Shown: positions 1 to 6,759 of the stretch, one piece after another | Layout of the letters: each line of letters starts with the position of its first letter | How positions within the stretch are numbered: the first letter of the stretch is position 1 | Source of the DNA: Desulfobacterales bacterium | GTDB lineage: Bacteria; Desulfobacterota; DSM-4660; Desulfatiglandales; B25-G16 | DNA: 8,178 nucleotides | Assembly: GCA_030672485.1 (NCBI GenBank) | Contig: DAOVGH010000020.1 | Span: 1 to 8,178, forward strand | Direction of reading: 5' to 3' | Translations under genes and position numbers: made by a program | The notes under the pieces: model-generated | Told to the model about the DNA's origin: nothing | Databases searched by the model: none | The model's input: the letters and a program-made list of their open reading frames with translations, nothing else

Positions 1-3
1 ATT

Positions 4-771
4 GTGGAGCAGAAGAAATCACAGGCAATTATTCTAAGGACCAGGGATTTTGGTGAGTCTGACCGTGTCGTCACCTTTTTTTCCTCTCTTTACGGAAACC
101 TAAGGGGGATAGCCAAAGGGGCTCGCAGGAGTTCCAAACGATTTGTTAACTCCCTTACAATCTTTTCCTTGGTGGATGTTGAATTTAGAGAGAGAAGAAA
201 CAATGATCTTGTTTGGCTCGATTCGTGCGAGTTGATTGACGGCTTCCCTGGAATAAGATCAGATTACAATCTGTTATCGAAGGCCAGCTATATGGTTGAG
301 ATGACGGAGATCCTTTTTCCGCTCAATGTGCCGAGTTCTGATATGTTCCAGTTGCTGAGATCTGCATTGGGTTCAATCTCAGATAGGCGCAATACCGAAG
401 AGACGATGGTCATTTTCCAGGCACGGGCAATGAAGATTGGTGGATTTGGCATCAATGTATCTAGATGCAGCCTTTGCGGCAGACCATATAGGGGAAAAGG
501 AAGGGCATTATTCCATCCCCCAGGCGGTTCAATAGTATGTTTGGCATGCAAGAAGGAATCTGTTTTAACCCCCGGAATGGATCCCAATACAGTCCATGTT
601 CTTGAGCAGATTGAGTCCCCTGACCTGTCATTATCCAACACTTTGGGATCTAATGAGGATGTACTGGGAGAGCTTAGAGTGGTTTTAACGGCACATATTG
701 AAAATTGTCTGGGAAAAAGGTTAAGATCTGCTAAATATCTCCAGTCTATGCCTCTCTGCGGACCCTTCTGA
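4..771 (+). CDS. recO: DNA repair protein RecO
   Basis: RecO helps load RecA onto SSB-coated single-stranded DNA in the RecF pathway and anneals complementary strands; it acts in the cytoplasm. The N-terminal part (residues about 5-80) has the family pattern, with AIILRTRDFGESDRVV and the following GxxxGxAKGAR-type stretch forming the OB-fold. A helical C-terminal domain carries a four-cysteine zinc site: Cys155 and Cys158 (CSLC), then Cys179 and Cys182 (CLAC). At 255 residues it has the usual family length. The start is a GTG three bases into the window, so its ribosome site cannot be seen and an upstream start cannot be excluded, although the N-terminus aligns well by eye with family members. 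glyQ follows after 87 bases. Identification is by motif recognition only. Confidence 0.93.
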   Translation: MEQKKSQAIILRTRDFGESDRVVTFFSSLYGNLRGIAKGARRSSKRFVNSLTIFSLVDVEFRERRNNDLVWLDSCELIDGFPGIRSDYNLLSKASYMVEMTEILFPLNVPSSDMFQLLRSALGSISDRRNTEETMVIFQARAMKIGGFGINVSRCSLCGRPYRGKGRALFHPPGGSIVCLACKKESVLTPGMDPNTVHVLEQIESPDLSLSNTLGSNEDVLGELRVVLTAHIENCLGKRLRSAKYLQSMPLCGPF

Positions 772-802
772 ATCTCTATCCTTTTTCTGGCTCCTGACCT
801 TC

Positions 803-831
803 TTGACATCTTTTAGGGCAGGTGGTATTTT
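803..831 (+). promoter_or_regulatory. Candidate sigma-70 promoter of glyQ
   Basis: A perfect -35 box TTGACA (803-808) is followed by a 17-base spacer and TATTTT (826-831), which matches four of six bases of the -10 consensus. Transcription would begin near 838, giving a leader of about 20 bases before the glyQ ATG at 859. It would let glyQ be transcribed independently of recO. The -10 box is only fair, so this is a candidate. Confidence 0.45.
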
Positions 832-858
832 TCGCTGAACTTTTTGGCGGGGGACTCT

Positions 859-1734
859 ATGACATTTCAGGAACTAGTTATTGCCCTGGAGAGGTTCTGG
901 GCAGACAGAGGATGTCTGATCCAGCAGCCTTACGACCTGGAGGTAGGTGCTGGAACCTTTCATCCGGCTACCCTTCTCAGGGCTTTAGGTCCTGAGCCCT
1001 GGTCTGTTTCTTATGTAGAACCTTCCAGGCGCCCGACAGACGGTAGATATGGAGAGAATCCTAACCGTCTGGGGCATTACTACCAATATCAGGTGATCAT
1101 AAAACCTTCCCCCATCGATATTCAGGAGATCTATCTGCAAAGTCTAGAGGCCCTCGGGATCGATCCCCTGGATCATGATATCCGCTTTGTGGAGGATGAT
1201 TGGGAGTCCCCCACCCTTGGTGCATCAGGTCTTGGGTGGGAGGTGTGGCTGGACGGCATGGAGATTACCCAGTTTACCTATTTTCAACAGGCGGGCAGCA
1301 TCAGGTTGGACCCGATTTCTGTGGAAATAACCTATGGCCTGGAAAGAATAGGCATGTATTTGCAGGAGAAAGAGAGCGTCTTTGATCTCTTATGGAACGA
1401 AAGGGTTACTTACGGAGATGTCCACAAGAAAGGGGAATGGGAAAACTCCGTGTATTGCTTTGAAATTGCTGATGTAGAGATGCTTCTAAAGATGTTTGAC
1501 ATGTGTGAGCAGGAATCCCTGAGAATATGCGAAAGGGGCATTGTCCTGCCGGCATATGATTACTGCCTCAAGTGTTCCCACATCTTTAATATCCTTGAAG
1601 CCAGAGGGGCCATCAGTGTTACGGAAAGAACCTCTTTCATTCGAAGAATTAGAGAATTAGCTAATTTAGTAGCAAAAAATTATTTAGAACAGAGAGAAGA
1701 GATGGGATATCCACTGATGAGAGAGAGTGCCTAA
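859..1734 (+). CDS. glyQ: Glycine--tRNA ligase alpha subunit
   Basis: This is the catalytic alpha subunit of the alpha2-beta2 glycyl-tRNA synthetase, a cytoplasmic class II enzyme that activates glycine with ATP and charges tRNA-Gly together with GlyS. The 291-residue product matches the family nearly end to end: the N-terminus MTFQELVIALERFWADRGC, the PSRRPTDGRYGENPNR segment (residues 55-70), the signature FVEDDWESPTLGASGLGWEVW (residues 110-130, motif 2 region) and the motif 3-like YGLERIGMYLQ (159-169). I chose ATG 859 rather than the in-frame TTG at 844. The family begins with MTFQ, a GGGGG run (849-853) sits five bases before the ATG as a ribosome site, and the predicted promoter would leave almost no leader for the TTG. 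The TAA stop (1732-1734) lies inside a repeat array that begins at about 1726. Confidence 0.96.
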   Translation: MTFQELVIALERFWADRGCLIQQPYDLEVGAGTFHPATLLRALGPEPWSVSYVEPSRRPTDGRYGENPNRLGHYYQYQVIIKPSPIDIQEIYLQSLEALGIDPLDHDIRFVEDDWESPTLGASGLGWEVWLDGMEITQFTYFQQAGSIRLDPISVEITYGLERIGMYLQEKESVFDLLWNERVTYGDVHKKGEWENSVYCFEIADVEMLLKMFDMCEQESLRICERGIVLPAYDYCLKCSHIFNILEARGAISVTERTSFIRRIRELANLVAKNYLEQREEMGYPLMRESA

Positions 1735-1754
1735 AGTGAGCTAAAGTGACTAAA
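1726..1754 (+). repeat. Left CTAAAGTG repeat array
   Basis: Ten-base tandem units: CTAAAGTGAG (1731-1740), CTAAAGTGAC (1741-1750), then a degenerate TAAAATT. The array overlaps the last codons and stop of glyQ and faces the right array in inverted orientation. Confidence 0.8.
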
Positions 1755-1768
1755 ATTAAGGATAAGAT

Positions 1769-1953
1769 ATGGATTATGAACAATTCGCTAAGAAATTGAA
1801 AAGGAACTCTGAAATTTGCAGCTTGAGTAATCCGTTTGTCAAAAACTTGACTCAACATTCTCGAAGGCAGGGTTACTAAAAGACATATCACAAGATCTGG
1901 AATTTCTTTATTTTTTTAATATTAAGCACTTTATAAGGGTTGCAAATAGTTAA
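1769..1953 (+). pseudogene. Small ORF broken by a one-base frameshift, unknown function
   Basis: An ATG at 1769 has a good ribosome site, AAGGA (1758-1762), six bases upstream. It opens a 36-codon frame beginning MDYEQFAKKLK that stops at 1877-1879. A second open frame, offset by -1, runs from about 1846 to a TAA at 1951-1953 and reads plausibly as protein (LLKDISQDLEFLYFF, then NIKHFIRVANS). The frames join at a five-A run (1841-1845). One extra A, or a -1 slip there, would give a continuous product of 61 residues. It sits exactly between the two inverted repeat arrays. I do not recognise a family; the charged, helical start resembles small four-helix-bundle proteins only faintly. It could be a decayed gene, a sequencing error in a homopolymer, a slippage site, or chance. 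Confidence 0.4.
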
Positions 1954-1976
1954 ATACATGTTTTATTTCCGCTTCA

Positions 1977-2018
1977 ACTTTAGGCACTTTAGTTCACTTT
2001 AAGCACTTTAGTTCACTC
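1977..2018 (-). repeat. Right CTAAAGTG repeat array (inverted copy)
   Basis: On the + strand this reads as successive ACTTTAG/ACTTTAA units of 9-10 bases (1977, 1986, 1996, 2005). The 15-mer GCACTTTAGTTCACT occurs twice, at 1984-1998 and 2003-2017, a 19-base period. A further outlying copy, TTAAGCACTTTA, is at 1922-1933 and again at 1999-2010. Its reverse complement matches the left array. Confidence 0.8.
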
Positions 2019-2045
2019 AAATCAGGGTCCATTTCAGGACTAATA

Positions 2046-2076
2046 ATTACAATCTACCACCTTTGGTGGCGGTAAT
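2046..2076 (+). other. Hairpin upstream of glyS
   Basis: ATTAC (2046-2050) pairs with GTAAT (2072-2076), and inside it CCACC (2057-2061) pairs with GGTGG (2065-2069) around a TTT loop. The stem is interrupted by an asymmetric internal loop. It ends 25 bases before the glyS start and has no T-run after it, so it is not an intrinsic terminator. It may affect glyS translation or mRNA stability. The rest of 2019-2101 shows only the glyS ribosome site, AGAGGA (2093-2098), three bases before the ATG. Confidence 0.3.
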
Positions 2077-2101
2077 CTGAATAAATAGTTTAAGAGGATA
2101 T

Positions 2102-4177
2102 ATGTTTGGTGAATTGCTCTTGGAAATAGGCACGGAAGAGATTCCCTCAGACTACCTTGAAAACGGTTTAAGGGAGCTTAGACGACTGGCAGAATCTTAT
2201 CTGAGGGATAACCGAGTGCAGATGAAGGGAGGCCTTGATAGCTATGGAACTCCGAGGAGACTGGTTCTGATTGGCAAGGCCATTGCCGGTAAACAGGAAG
2301 ATACGGTCCAGGAGATGACAGGGCCTCCGAAAAAGGCCGCCTTCGATGAACGGGGAAACCCCACAAAGGCTGCTTTTGCTTTCGCTAAACGGCAGGGAAT
2401 ATCTGTTGATGAGCTACAATTCTTGGAGACACCAAAAGGCGAGTATGTCTACGTTAAGCGTGAAATTCCCGGCAGGCCTACGAAAGAACTTCTATCGGAG
2501 GTTTTACCGGCGTTGATTGGGAATATTCTCTGGCCAAAGTCGATGCGTTGGGGAAGTGGGGTGTTTTCCTTTGTTCGGCCGATCCACTGGGTGCTTGCAC
2601 TTTTCAATGGTGAGACGGTCGCCTTTGAAGTGGCTGGGGTTAGGAGTGGAAATAAAACCAGAGGCCACAGGTTTATGGCGCCCGAGATTATGGAAGTACG
2701 TAATCTTCAAGATTATCTTCAAAAAATGAACAAAGGCTCTGTGATTATTGATCAAAGACAGAGAGAGGGAGCAGTGGAAAAAGCTGTGATCGCGGCAGCT
2801 AAATCGGTATCAGGTACAGCCATGGGAGACCCCAAGTTGTTGTCCACAGTGACCAATATGGTGGAGTTCCCATCTGCAATTTGCGGTACTTTTGATCGGG
2901 TATTTCTTAATCTTCCTGATCCTGTGCTCACAACGGCCATGAAAGAGCATCAGAGGTATTTTCCCATTTGTGACCAAGAGGGCCGATTGATGGCCAATTT
3001 CGTAGCAGTCAACAATACGATTGCAAGGGATGCGTCTATTGTTCGAAAAGGGCATGAAAGGGTTCTGCGGGCCAGGCTGGCTGATGCAGGTTTCTTTTTC
3101 AAAGCGGACAGGAAAAGGCCCCTCGCAGATAGACTGGAGGATCTGAAGACGGTTATCTATCAAGCCGAGCTGGGAACGTCCTTTGCGAAAGTACAACGTT
3201 TCACCAAATTGGCTGAATACCTGGCGAAACAGATAGCGCCGGAAATGATAAATGATGTCGGGCTTGCAGCGAGGCTGTGTAAATGTGATCTGGTTACTGA
3301 GATGGTGGCAGAGTTCCCATCCCTCCAGGGTATCATGGGTGAGATATATGCCAGACTTGATGGGTACGCGGAGGATGTCTGTCTCGCTATCTCAGATCAT
3401 TACTTGCCTGTTCAGGCAGATAGCAGACTTCCTGGATCCCTTATTGGGTCAGTTGTAGGCCTGGCCGATAGGATGGATAGCATTGTAGGATGTTTTGCCA
3501 TAGGCCTCGAGCCCACCGGAACAGCCGATCCCTATGCGCTCAGGCGGCAGGCCCTGGGCATTATCAGGATTATTAGAAATAAGAAAATTACTATTTCTCT
3601 GCCAGATTTCGTTAGGAAATCAGGATCCATTCTGAATGAAACCATTTCATTTGAGGTGGATGAAGCTGCAGGCAAGGTCCTCAATTTTATGAAGGATCGC
3701 TTTAAGAATTTGTTGTTATCTGAAGGCATACCTCAGGATTTGATTGAAGCGGTAATCACGGTTGATTTCAGTTTCTTGAATCAGTTAGAGGAAAGAATTG
3801 CGGCGCTCAAAAGATTTCGAGATCTTTCCAAAGATTTTGAGCCCTTAGCCATGGCCTTCAAGCGGATCATGAACATAGTAAAAGGTTTTGAGGGCGGCTA
3901 TAGGGTGGATCCGGATCTATTCGAGGATAAGAGCGAGGAAGATCTGTGGAAGACATTTCAGTCAGTGAAAGATAGAGCCAAAAAGGAGATGGACAGAGAA
4001 AATTACTTCGAGGCGCTCAATCTATTGGCCGGATTAAGTGGGCCTGTGGATGAATTCTTTTCTCAGGTAATGGTCATGACAGAAGACAGAAGGGTAAGGG
4101 AAAATAGAATCGGAATGTTAAAGGGGCTCAATCAGTTTTTTCTTCAGGTAGCTGATTTTTCTACATGTTCTATCTAA
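2102..4177 (+). CDS. glyS: Glycine--tRNA ligase beta subunit
   Basis: This is the beta subunit of tetrameric glycyl-tRNA synthetase. It supplies most of the tRNA-recognition surface and works with GlyQ in the cytoplasm. At 691 residues it is full length for the family. Recognisable blocks in order are the N-terminus ELLLEIGTEEIP (residues 4-15), YGTPRRL (48-54), MKEHQRYFP (280-288), GHERVLRARLADAGFFFKAD (317-336), an HD-like helical region (about 393-434, with KCDLVTEMVAEFPSLQGIMG) and EPTGTADPYALRRQALGIIR (470-489). A C-terminal DALR-type anticodon-binding domain covers about 580-691. The ATG fits the family start; AGAGGA ends only three bases before it, a short spacing. glyQ lies 367 bases upstream, across the repeat-bounded element, so glyS may be transcribed by read-through or from its own promoter. 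It converges on mltA with 61 bases between the stops and no convincing terminator. Confidence 0.97.
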   Translation: MFGELLLEIGTEEIPSDYLENGLRELRRLAESYLRDNRVQMKGGLDSYGTPRRLVLIGKAIAGKQEDTVQEMTGPPKKAAFDERGNPTKAAFAFAKRQGISVDELQFLETPKGEYVYVKREIPGRPTKELLSEVLPALIGNILWPKSMRWGSGVFSFVRPIHWVLALFNGETVAFEVAGVRSGNKTRGHRFMAPEIMEVRNLQDYLQKMNKGSVIIDQRQREGAVEKAVIAAAKSVSGTAMGDPKLLSTVTNMVEFPSAICGTFDRVFLNLPDPVLTTAMKEHQRYFPICDQEGRLMANFVAVNNTIARDASIVRKGHERVLRARLADAGFFFKADRKRPLADRLEDLKTVIYQAELGTSFAKVQRFTKLAEYLAKQIAPEMINDVGLAARLCKCDLVTEMVAEFPSLQGIMGEIYARLDGYAEDVCLAISDHYLPVQADSRLPGSLIGSVVGLADRMDSIVGCFAIGLEPTGTADPYALRRQALGIIRIIRNKKITISLPDFVRKSGSILNETISFEVDEAAGKVLNFMKDRFKNLLLSEGIPQDLIEAVITVDFSFLNQLEERIAALKRFRDLSKDFEPLAMAFKRIMNIVKGFEGGYRVDPDLFEDKSEEDLWKTFQSVKDRAKKEMDRENYFEALNLLAGLSGPVDEFFSQVMVMTEDRRVRENRIGMLKGLNQFFLQVADFSTCSI

Positions 4178-4238
4178 TATTCTCGTTTCAGGGAAAGAGA
4201 TATTTAGCTCAGGTTTGTCTGGGAGAGGGAGTTGTCCT

Positions 4239-5450
4239 TTAAGAATCTGGTTTTTTCACCAGAAAAAATAGCTCTCCTTGATGTTTAAAGTGGCCAGCAG
4301 CTAGTTCCGCATAGGGGTCACTGCCCCAGAAAATGTCTGCCCGCCCTGTACCCTTTATAACCCCTCCAGTGTCTTGATTCAGGAGAAACCGGCAAAAAGG
4401 GGTCCATCCAGTTATATTTCCATCTTTTCCCATAATAGGTTTCTGGCAGCGAATGTACACCAGCGCGCCTTTTGGGAACAACCTATCATCAAGGGCCAGA
4501 GACCGGCCGGGTGTCAAGGGAACAGCGATATTGCCAAATGGTCCATTATCAAGTAATCGAAAGAAGACGTAAGATGGATTATAATTCAATACCTCGTCTT
4601 TGACGTCTGGATGGTCCTTCAGATAAGACTTGATGCGCTCGAGGGATAAATCGTCAGGTTCAATATATCCCCTATCTATCATAAATCTCCCTATACTCCT
4701 ATAAGGGTGCCCATTTGAGGCACTATAACCAACCCTGACGGTCTCCCCATTTGGTAATCTTATGATACCTGAGCCTTGAATCTGTAATATGGCAATGTCG
4801 AGAGGATCCGTTAGCCAGGCGATTTCAAGGTTTCTCCCCTCTAGAACCTTTCCTTCTGCTATGTCATTCCTAGTATAATAAGGAATAAGATTGCGACCAT
4901 CTATTCTGGCAATAATGCGCTCTCCCTGAAATCTAGGGCGGAAAACCCCCAGATCGATTTTCAACAAATCATCTGGTTTTCTGTAAAGGGGATACCTGTG
5001 TATAGAATCAGGCTGAAGATTTCCATTAAGGATTGGTTCAAAGTATCCGGTAAAAAGGACCTTTTTACTTCCCCGATGGCCAGCTGCCTTGTATAGGAAG
5101 AATTTGTTTCGTAACTCCCTGTTAAGTGCTTTACTATTGGAATTTCTTTCAATAATGTGCGAAAAGGTTCGTAAGGATCCTCTGATATGTTCAACGGAAA
5201 ATGTATCGTGCCCGTAAGTAAAGACGTTATCGCCCTTCAGCTTGTTCAAGTATTGCAAACTCCTTTCAATAGCCAGTGCGAGGGAATCCTTGTCCATGTC
5301 GTCTTGGAATTCCGGCCAAAAATACCTTACCCTTTTAAGGGCCTTGGCTGGTTCCCTAACCTCTTTTTTGACTAAGGGATAGCAACCGCCGATAATGAGG
5401 AGGATTATTGCTCCCAATAGATAACGGTAGGTCTGAGACATAGTCTCCAT
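4239..5450 (-). CDS. mltA: Membrane-bound lytic murein transglycosylase A (lipoprotein)
   Basis: MltA cleaves the MurNAc-GlcNAc bond of peptidoglycan, leaving 1,6-anhydromuropeptides, and takes part in wall remodelling. The N-terminus is a lipoprotein signal, with hydrophobic LLGAIILLIIGGC and the lipobox Cys at residue 23. Tyr at +2 predicts sorting to the outer membrane, facing the periplasm. The MltA domain (about 130-300) starts with LFTGYFEPILNG and includes IQGSGIIRLPNG and VRVGYSASNGHPYRSIG. The C-terminal 3D domain (about 305-400) carries NQDTGGVIKGTGRADIFWG with conserved Asp360 and Asp372, the region that holds the catalytic aspartate in the family. The 403-residue length is normal. 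The start is uncertain: the ATG at 5450 has no clear ribosome site, while the ATG at 5441 (three codons later) has GGAG just upstream; both keep the signal. It is divergent from lpxC. Confidence 0.94.
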   Translation of the reverse strand: METMSQTYRYLLGAIILLIIGGCYPLVKKEVREPAKALKRVRYFWPEFQDDMDKDSLALAIERSLQYLNKLKGDNVFTYGHDTFSVEHIRGSLRTFSHIIERNSNSKALNRELRNKFFLYKAAGHRGSKKVLFTGYFEPILNGNLQPDSIHRYPLYRKPDDLLKIDLGVFRPRFQGERIIARIDGRNLIPYYTRNDIAEGKVLEGRNLEIAWLTDPLDIAILQIQGSGIIRLPNGETVRVGYSASNGHPYRSIGRFMIDRGYIEPDDLSLERIKSYLKDHPDVKDEVLNYNPSYVFFRLLDNGPFGNIAVPLTPGRSLALDDRLFPKGALVYIRCQKPIMGKDGNITGWTPFCRFLLNQDTGGVIKGTGRADIFWGSDPYAELAAGHFKHQGELFFLVKKPDS

Positions 5451-5495
5451 ATTAAATTTAAATCTCGCACAAATACAAGCAAAAAAGCATATGAG

Positions 5496-5504
5496 ATTGT
5501 ATCA
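5496..5504 (-). promoter_or_regulatory. Possible extended -10 promoter of mltA
   Basis: On the minus strand this reads TGATACAAT: a TGN extension followed by TACAAT, five of six -10 bases. There is no good -35 box at the usual distance, as expected for an extended -10 promoter. Transcription would start near 5489, leaving about 40 bases before the mltA ATG. The match is short, so confidence is low. Confidence 0.3.
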
Positions 5505-5508
5505 AACA

Positions 5509-5538
5509 GACACAAAAGATGTGTCCAATTTAACACAG
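5509..5538. promoter_or_regulatory. Dyad cluster, possible operator or enhancer
   Basis: GACACA (5509-5514) and TGTGTC (5520-5525) form a perfect six-base inverted repeat with a five-base gap. A further half-site, ACACA (5533-5537), faces TGTGT (5520-5524). The dyad lies just upstream of the possible mltA -10 box, where a bound repressor or activator could act. It is also about 155 bases upstream of the predicted lpxC sigma-54 start, within the usual range for an enhancer-binding protein. No named regulator site was recognised. Confidence 0.3.
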
Positions 5539-5646
5539 TAATGAGATAAAGAGGTAGATTCGGAGGCTGCTGTCAGTTTCAAAAATCATTAATAATTTCA
5601 CTTAGTTAATTATGCAAAGTGCCCTCTGTAAGAATTCCCTCAGTTA

Positions 5647-5662
5647 TGGCACATTAATTGCT
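5647..5662 (+). promoter_or_regulatory. Sigma-54 (RpoN) promoter of lpxC
   Basis: TGGCAC (5647-5652), five bases, then TTGCT (5658-5662) matches the sigma-54 consensus TGGCAC-N5-TTGCW at every fixed position, with the required ten bases between the GG and GC elements. Transcription is predicted near 5673. That gives a leader of about 55 bases before the lpxC ATG at 5728, and leaves essentially none for the alternative TTG at 5677. If real, lpxC transcription needs an ATP-dependent enhancer-binding activator. Confidence 0.7.
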
Positions 5663-5716
5663 GGGAAGAACTATGTTTGGCTAAGGAGCTATTTTTCTCA
5701 AATGAATCTATTATCC

Positions 5717-5720
5717 GAGG
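5717..5720 (+). promoter_or_regulatory. lpxC ribosome binding site
   Basis: GAGG sits seven bases before ATG 5728. Together with the sigma-54 promoter position and the usual LpxC N-terminus, it favours ATG 5728 over the in-frame TTG at 5677, which would add 17 residues not typical of the family. Confidence 0.6.
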
Positions 5721-5727
5721 CAGCAAT

Positions 5728-6657
5728 ATGGATTTGAGACAGCGGACAGTGGCACAGGAAATCAGCTGTACGGGAATTGGTCTTCACTCTGGCAAAAAGG
5801 CGAAACTCATCGTCAAACCCGCACCACCGAACAGCGGTATAAGCTTTGAACGCGTTGATATATCACCTGGTTGTAGTGTCAAGGCCTCTTTTGATAATGT
5901 GGTTGAGACGAATATGGCTACTACTATCGGTTTTAACGGATATAGTATTTCCACAATAGAGCATCTTATGGCTGCCTTTTTCGGTATGGGCATAGATAAT
6001 GCTTTAGTGCAGATTGATGGTGAAGAAGTTCCTATTATGGATGGAAGTTCTGCCCCTTTTGTCTTTCTCCTTGAGAATGCTGGAGTTACCATACAAGATA
6101 ATAGTAAGAGGTTTCTCCTTGTAAAAAAGCCAGTCAAGGTTAAGGATGGCAATCGATCTGTTCACCTCTATCCCTCCAATGAATTAAAGATAACATATAA
6201 AATCGACTTTGATCATCCCTTAATAAAAGATCAGGCCTATGAGATATCCTTTTCACAATCTATTTTCATCCAAGACATTAGCAGGGCACGGACATTTGGT
6301 TTTTTGAAGGACGTTCAGACACTAAAGAATAATGGATTGGCAAGGGGTGGGTCACTTGACAACGCTATTGTTATGGATGAATTCAGGGTTTTAAATGAGA
6401 ATGGCTTAAGGTATAAGAACGAGTTTGTAAGGCATAAAATCCTTGATTTTATAGGTGATTTGGCCATCCTTGGTGATGTGCTAATCGGACATTTTGTGGT
6501 AGAAAGATCAGGGCATTCCTTGAACCAGAAATTGCTTAAGAAATTCATGGCACAAGAGAGCTACTGGGAGGCGGTACGATTTAAGAATGAAGAAGAGTGC
6601 GGCAAGATAAGGATCAAGACACCTTCCTTTGGTGCCCTTGATTTAGTCTCTGCATGA
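5728..6657 (+). CDS. lpxC: UDP-3-O-acyl-N-acetylglucosamine deacetylase
   Basis: LpxC removes the acetyl group from UDP-3-O-acyl-GlcNAc, the committed step of lipid A synthesis, in the cytoplasm with a bound zinc. From ATG 5728 the protein has 309 residues, close to the roughly 305 usual for the family. All hallmark elements are visible: RTVAQEISCTGIGLHSGKK near the start; EHLMAAFFGMGIDNA with catalytic Glu78 and zinc ligand His79; PIMDGSSAPFV (102-112); SRARTFGF (185-192); HKILDFIGDL with zinc ligands His236 and Asp240; and RSGHSLN with catalytic His263. The near-identical numbering to the E. coli enzyme (His79, His238, Asp242, His265) supports the start choice. The gene has a consensus sigma-54 promoter and diverges from mltA. 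A 238-base gap separates it from the DUF4390 gene downstream. Confidence 0.97.
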   Translation: MDLRQRTVAQEISCTGIGLHSGKKAKLIVKPAPPNSGISFERVDISPGCSVKASFDNVVETNMATTIGFNGYSISTIEHLMAAFFGMGIDNALVQIDGEEVPIMDGSSAPFVFLLENAGVTIQDNSKRFLLVKKPVKVKDGNRSVHLYPSNELKITYKIDFDHPLIKDQAYEISFSQSIFIQDISRARTFGFLKDVQTLKNNGLARGGSLDNAIVMDEFRVLNENGLRYKNEFVRHKILDFIGDLAILGDVLIGHFVVERSGHSLNQKLLKKFMAQESYWEAVRFKNEEECGKIRIKTPSFGALDLVSA

Positions 6658-6707
6658 AAATAATGCATCATTCCAAAATTTGGTAGATTTCTCCCTCTTA
6701 TTAGACC

Positions 6708-6736
6708 TTGCAATCATCCCTCCTTTTTTCTATGAT
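6708..6736 (+). promoter_or_regulatory. Candidate sigma-70 promoter for the DUF4390-kinase pair
   Basis: TTGCAA (6708-6713, four of six -35 bases), a 17-base spacer and TATGAT (6731-6736, five of six -10 bases). The start would fall near 6743, giving a leader of about 150 bases that contains the inverted repeats described next. The stretch between the lpxC stop and this point shows no other feature. Confidence 0.4.
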
Positions 6737-6759
6737 GTCAAAAATATCGCTGTAAGATA

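Larger units (their letters stand above)
1726..2018. mobile_element. Inverted-repeat-bounded intergenic element (MITE-like)
   Basis: The glyQ-glyS gap is mostly one segment whose two ends carry facing arrays of a CTAAAGTG-like repeat. AGTGCCTAAAGT at 1726-1737 is the exact reverse complement of 1977-1988. In a second register, 1734-1754 pairs with 1979-1999 at 19 of 21 positions. CTGAT (1714-1718) and ATCAG (2021-2025) just outside may extend the arms. Inside lie an AT-rich stretch, one more repeat copy near 1922-1933 and a small broken ORF. I see no transposase and no clear target-site duplication. It looks like a non-autonomous interspersed element or a decayed cassette; a structured transcribed spacer is the alternative. 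Confidence 0.55.

Noticed and set aside
288..809. Long minus-strand open frame opposite recO
   Set aside because: It overlaps a clearly conserved gene, shows no recognisable protein pattern and is best explained as a shadow of recO codon use. The same holds for the other antisense frames over glyS, mltA and lpxC.
1940..1968. TTGCAA with a T/A-rich box as a glyS promoter
   Set aside because: The region is so AT-rich that such boxes are expected, and no hexamer at 16-18 bases matches the -10 consensus well.
2272..2287. Sigma-54-like match TGGCAA-N5-TTGCC
   Set aside because: It lies inside the glyS coding region, deviates from consensus at both elements and has no gene start downstream. It most likely reflects the codons for GKAIAG.
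4246..4263. Hairpin TCTGGT / ACCAGA near the glyS-mltA convergence as a terminator
   Set aside because: The stem has only six pairs and overlaps the last mltA codons. It is followed by A residues on the + strand and only a weak T-rich tail on the minus strand, so it is not a convincing terminator in either direction.
5677..5727. In-frame TTG at 5677 as the lpxC start
   Set aside because: It adds 17 residues absent from typical LpxC and would lie about four bases from the predicted sigma-54 transcript start; ATG 5728 has a well-spaced GAGG.
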